From contig JACQYG010000042.1 of assembly GCA_016208345.1 (NCBI GenBank), positions 1 to 6,369 of the forward strand: a DNA stretch of 6,369 nt, read 5' to 3'. The position numbers were made by a program, and so were the translations under genes. The notes below the pieces were generated by a model. It was not told the origin of the DNA. It saw only the letters and a program-made list of their open reading frames with translations, and did no database searches. Source of the stretch: Chloroflexota bacterium (GTDB lineage Bacteria; Chloroflexota; DTOL01; JACQYG01). Below, in pieces: positions 3,601-6,369 of the stretch. Numbering within the stretch: the first letter of the stretch is position 1; each line of letters begins with the position of its first letter.

Positions 3601-6072
3601 ATGGCGTGGCTGAACCTGCCAACCGTTCTGGGAGCCTCGACGGCGCTATGGCTCCTGGCGTATCTCGGTACCAGGCTCCTTTTTCAGCGCGGCCGCCTGG
3701 CCCGGGACTACCACCAGGACCTGGCCGCCCTGGGCCTCCTGGCCCTATTGACGGTGGGCTTCTTTTGGCGCCTGGTCTTCGCCCGGGACACCTGGATGCC
3801 CGCCGGAGGCGGTGACCTGGCGTCTTTCCTCTTCCCGGCCTACCGCTTCGCTGCCCAGAGCCTGCGATCCGGCCTCCTGCCTCTTTGGAACCCCTATCTG
3901 AATGGAGGTGCCCCCTTTGCCGCCGATATCCAGATGGGGCTTTTTTATCCCATCAATCTCACCGCCTTTATCCTGGCACCCCAGGTAACCTACGAGACCA
4001 TGGAGTTCCTCTCCGCCCTCCACTTTCTCCTGGCCGGCGCCTTCATGTACCTATGTTTGCGGGGGCTGGACCTGCCCCCGCCAGGCTCCCGGAGATTCCG
4101 CCTGGGCCGTGTCCCCGCCCTCTTCGGCTCCGTGGCCTTCATGTTTTCGGACCTCTTCGTCGTCCATTTCGGCAATTATAACCTCATCGCTGCCGCCGCC
4201 TGGCTGCCCCTGATCTTCCTGTTTTACAATAAAGCCCTGGCCTCCGGGAAGTTATCGCCGGCTGGCTGGGCCGGTCTCTTCCTGGGCCTGGCTATCCTGG
4301 CCGGCCACGTCCAGCCGGTGCTCTACGCGGCGTTCTTTCTAACCCTCTTCGCCCTCTACTGGGGCCTCACTGCCAGCCCCGGTTCGCATCGGCTTCGGGC
4401 CCTGGCCCAGGCTGCCGTGGCCCTGGCACTTACATTGGTCGTAGCCCTGGGGCTGGCAGCAGTAGTCCTCCTGCCCGCATACGAACTCGCTGACCTCTCT
4501 GTACGCTCTCAGATCGGCTATCGGGATTCCATCGCCTACTCCCTGGCTCCGGCCCAATTGATAGGAATGTTCGTGCCATCGTTCTTCGGGCGCGGGGCGG
4601 CGAACTACTGGGGCCCCTGGGACCGGGTGGAGGTGGGCTACCTGGGCGTGCTGCCTTTAATTCTGGCATTGTGGGGCCTGGCCAGTGGGCGCAATCGGCT
4701 CACTGCCTTTCTGGGCCTGGCCGCGGCCCTCTCCCTGGCCCTGGCCCTGGGCGGCTACACCGTGCTACACGGCTGGCTCTTCCAGTTCGTCCCCGGGTTT
4801 GACAAGGTGCGCGCCCCGGCCCGGTTCGTCTACCTTTTCGATTTCGCCGTGGCCGTCCTGGCCGCCCTGGGGCTGGAGAGCCTGATGAGGCCCCTTGCCA
4901 AGATAATTCGGGCCAGGCTACGCCGGGCCACTTGGTACCTGGCCCTGGTTTTTCTCCTGGTGACCCTGGTCACCGTGCCCCTGACCTACGCCGTGCTTCT
5001 GGTCAGCCAGGACAAAGACCCCGTCATCTTCCAGCGCATCGCCAGCGCCACCAATGGCCTGGCCTTTTTCCTGGCCATCCTTGGCATCGGCGTGGCCCTC
5101 TTCGCCGCCCGGCGATTCGGCTGGCTGCGGCCGGCAGCCCTGGGCTGGCTCGTCGTGGCCCTGGCCTCCTTAGAGCTCTTGAGCACCGGCTCTGGTGTGG
5201 ATGTTACTGGGGATGATCCCTCCCAGGGCTTCCATCATCCTGAGGCGGTGAAATTCCTCCAGCGGGACCGATCCTATTACCGCATCGACTCCAATACCGG
5301 GGCCTGGGACGCCTGGCAGCCCGATACGGGTCTCTTGAACCGGATCCAGGAGGTCTGGGGAGTGTACAACCCCATGACCCTGGCCGACTACAAGGCCTAC
5401 TGGGAGAACATGGGGAGCCGGTCCTCCAGGCTCTACGACTTCCTTAATGCCAAGTACCTCATTGGGCATAAGAACGTCCCCCTGGACTGGACCAAGTTCG
5501 TCCCGGTTTTCGACGGTGATCCCCAGGTGAATGTCTATCTTAACACTAAGGCCCTGCCCCGGGCCTTCCTGGTAGCGGAAAGCCAGGTGCTTCCCTCACG
5601 CACCGCTATCCTCTCTGTCCTGAGGTCGCCGGACTTCGATCCCTCCCGGACAGTGCTCCTGGAAAAAGGCCGTGCTATCGCCTCCGGGCCCTTGACCTCG
5701 GCATTTGTGGACATCACCTACTACTCCGCGGACCGCATTGAGGTATCCACCGAAAGCGCCACAGATACCTTCCTGGTGATCAGCGAGGTCTTCTACCCGG
5801 GATGGCAGGTCACCGTGGACGGCCAAGGTGTTGAGATCCTCCGGGCCAACTACGCCTTCAGGGCAGTCTACCTGCCGTCGGGGAAACACCGGGTCCGGTT
5901 CTCTTTCCTCCCTCTGACTTTCACGGCTGGAGCCCTCATCAGCGGCCTGACCCTGGCCGCCCTGGCGATGGGGCTGCTGATACGTAAACAGTGGTTTTCG
6001 TGGGGGCGCCTGCGCGGGTTAGCTGAACACATGTGCGTTCAGGCCGTTGACAACGATGCGGGGAGAAGCTAA
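3601..6072 (+). CDS. YfhO-family polytopic membrane protein (GT-C-like glycosyltransferase)
   Basis: An 823-residue integral membrane protein, within the usual size range of the YfhO family. The first hydrophobic segments lie near 8-28 and 42-60. They precede an external loop with GGGDLASF (69-76) and WNPYLNGGAPFAADIQMGLFYP (96-117, key Trp96, Asn97, Gly102-103, Asp109), the family hallmark. About ten further spans follow (including 175-210, 222-260, 268-295, 350-395 and 405-425), with FVPSFFGRG near 323 and KVRAPARF at 402-409. Residues about 535-770 are a soluble, presumably extracytoplasmic domain with FLNAKYLIG (614-622) and VFYPGWQVTVDG (730-741), then a last span (774-794) and a 29-residue tail. 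Family members are GT-C-type enzymes; B. subtilis YfhO is tied to glycosylation of lipoteichoic acid. The donor is probably a lipid-linked sugar, but donor and acceptor here are unknown. AGAGGG at 3587-3592, overlapping the previous stop, lies 8 nt before ATG 3601. Codon use is strongly biased to CTG and GCC. Confidence 0.92.
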   Translation: MAWLNLPTVLGASTALWLLAYLGTRLLFQRGRLARDYHQDLAALGLLALLTVGFFWRLVFARDTWMPAGGGDLASFLFPAYRFAAQSLRSGLLPLWNPYLNGGAPFAADIQMGLFYPINLTAFILAPQVTYETMEFLSALHFLLAGAFMYLCLRGLDLPPPGSRRFRLGRVPALFGSVAFMFSDLFVVHFGNYNLIAAAAWLPLIFLFYNKALASGKLSPAGWAGLFLGLAILAGHVQPVLYAAFFLTLFALYWGLTASPGSHRLRALAQAAVALALTLVVALGLAAVVLLPAYELADLSVRSQIGYRDSIAYSLAPAQLIGMFVPSFFGRGAANYWGPWDRVEVGYLGVLPLILALWGLASGRNRLTAFLGLAAALSLALALGGYTVLHGWLFQFVPGFDKVRAPARFVYLFDFAVAVLAALGLESLMRPLAKIIRARLRRATWYLALVFLLVTLVTVPLTYAVLLVSQDKDPVIFQRIASATNGLAFFLAILGIGVALFAARRFGWLRPAALGWLVVALASLELLSTGSGVDVTGDDPSQGFHHPEAVKFLQRDRSYYRIDSNTGAWDAWQPDTGLLNRIQEVWGVYNPMTLADYKAYWENMGSRSSRLYDFLNAKYLIGHKNVPLDWTKFVPVFDGDPQVNVYLNTKALPRAFLVAESQVLPSRTAILSVLRSPDFDPSRTVLLEKGRAIASGPLTSAFVDITYYSADRIEVSTESATDTFLVISEVFYPGWQVTVDGQGVEILRANYAFRAVYLPSGKHRVRFSFLPLTFTAGALISGLTLAALAMGLLIRKQWFSWGRLRGLAEHMCVQAVDNDAGRS

Positions 6073-6115
6073 ACTTGGAGCGCGTCGAGGCAGAAGGGGC
6101 AGCAAGGGAGAAATC

Positions 6116-6214
6116 ATGATCAAGCGTAGGAGACTAGCGGTAGCCATTGTCGGGGGCACGGTGCTGGGACTTTTGCTGATTATCGGAATCCTCTTGAACC
6201 TAACGCCGAGATGA
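6116..6214 (+). CDS. 32-residue single-span membrane miniprotein
   Basis: ATG 6116 is preceded by a strong ribosome site, AAGGGAG (6104-6110), with a 5-nt gap. It opens a 32-codon frame ending in TGA 6212-6214. The protein starts with a basic cluster (MIKRRR), continues with an uninterrupted hydrophobic stretch (about residues 7-28, LAVAIVGGTVLGLLLIIGIL and two more) and ends NLTPR. By the positive-inside rule it would sit with the N-terminus in the cytoplasm. There is no lipobox cysteine or signal-peptidase site. It lies 43 nt after the YfhO-family stop and is probably on the same transcript. Many small membrane proteins of this shape modulate larger membrane partners; here the YfhO protein would be the obvious one, which is inference. 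The alternative is a remnant N-terminal anchor of a lost gene. I recognise no family. Confidence 0.55.
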   Translation: MIKRRRLAVAIVGGTVLGLLLIIGILLNLTPR

Positions 6215-6269
6215 CCGGATGGCTTTCGGTGTTATTGTCCCCTCACCACTGTCTTCCAAGGGTCACGTG

Positions 6270-6301
6270 AAAAAAGAGGACGGGGAACGATCCCCGTCCT
6301 C
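6270..6301 (-). terminator. Intrinsic terminator of a convergent minus-strand gene
   Basis: GAGGACGGGGA (6276-6286) pairs perfectly with TCCCCGTCCTC (6291-6301) across a 4-nt loop. On the + strand the hairpin is preceded by six A residues (6270-6275) and followed by no T-run. Read on the minus strand it is a stem followed by six U residues, a proper intrinsic terminator. It may also slow + strand transcription leaving the miniprotein gene, but lacks the U-tract for that. Confidence 0.8.
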
Positions 6302-6369
6302 GTCTACAGCAACACTCATTGACTCGTCAACCCGTCACTCATCGGCTAATATGACTTGGCGAAGACCAC
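6302..6369 (-). other. Probable 3' end or trailer of a minus-strand gene entering from the right
   Basis: The minus-strand terminator implies a gene transcribed leftwards from beyond the edge. All three minus frames close within this stretch (stops at 6346-6348, 6339-6341 and 6335-6337), leaving C-terminal tails of 7, 9 and 10 residues. I cannot tell which, if any, is the coding one, and no product can be named. The gene could instead encode an RNA lying wholly outside. Confidence 0.3.

Noticed and set aside
4711..4753. Repeated CCTGGC/CCCTGG units in the YfhO-family gene
   Set aside because: They reflect runs of Leu and Ala coded by CTG and GCC in membrane spans, not a separate repeat element.
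6075..6119. A 14-codon TTG frame (LERVEAEGAAREKS) whose TGA overlaps the ATG of the miniprotein
   Set aside because: Too short to judge, rare start codon, and no recognisable feature. The overlap could be chance.
6318..6345. TTGAC-TC-GTCAA dyad and repeated ACTCAT near the right edge
   Set aside because: Short, AT/GC-balanced and next to a window edge, so no function can be supported.

Overview
The window looks like chromosomal DNA of a GC-rich bacterium. It has frequent GTG/TTG starts, strong Shine-Dalgarno sites and a marked CTG/GCC codon preference in the right half. A DarA/PstA-type c-di-AMP receptor, di-myo-inositol-phosphate-type synthesis genes and a YfhO-family membrane protein together would fit Chloroflexota or a thermophilic Firmicutes-like lineage. 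That placement is inference, not something the sequence proves. All protein genes seen are on the + strand. I found no tRNA, rRNA, CRISPR array or insertion sequence.

Left part (1-1114): an intrinsic terminator ends an upstream transcript. It is followed by a tandem family of cyclic-di-AMP receptor (PII-like, DarA/PstA) genes in three different states. Copy 1 (148-477) is intact and of normal length. Copy 2 (522-962) is divergent, has lost most ligand-pocket signature residues, and is joined in frame to an N-terminal cysteine-rich, probably metal-binding module. Copy 3 (about 1000-1114) is a relic: its N-terminal end is joined out of frame to its C-terminal end, with the middle missing. A perfect 20-bp palindrome covers the stop codon of copy 1.

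Middle part (1165-2504): two genes overlapping by 4 bp encode a sugar/polyol-phosphate nucleotidyltransferase resembling inositol-1-phosphate cytidylyltransferase and a CDP-alcohol phosphotransferase resembling di-myo-inositol-phosphate-phosphate synthase. Together they would activate an inositol phosphate with CTP and condense it into a compatible solute. With the c-di-AMP receptor just upstream, this suggests an osmotic or thermal stress locus, which is a hypothesis.

Right part (2573-6214): a well-formed sigma70-type promoter, with an inverted repeat exactly filling its spacer, precedes a zinc-ribbon Nudix hydrolase fused to a GNAT acetyltransferase domain, a large YfhO-family polytopic membrane protein, and a 32-residue single-span membrane miniprotein not previously delimited. 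A terminator hairpin with its U-tract on the minus strand (6270-6301) implies a convergent gene whose body lies beyond the right edge.
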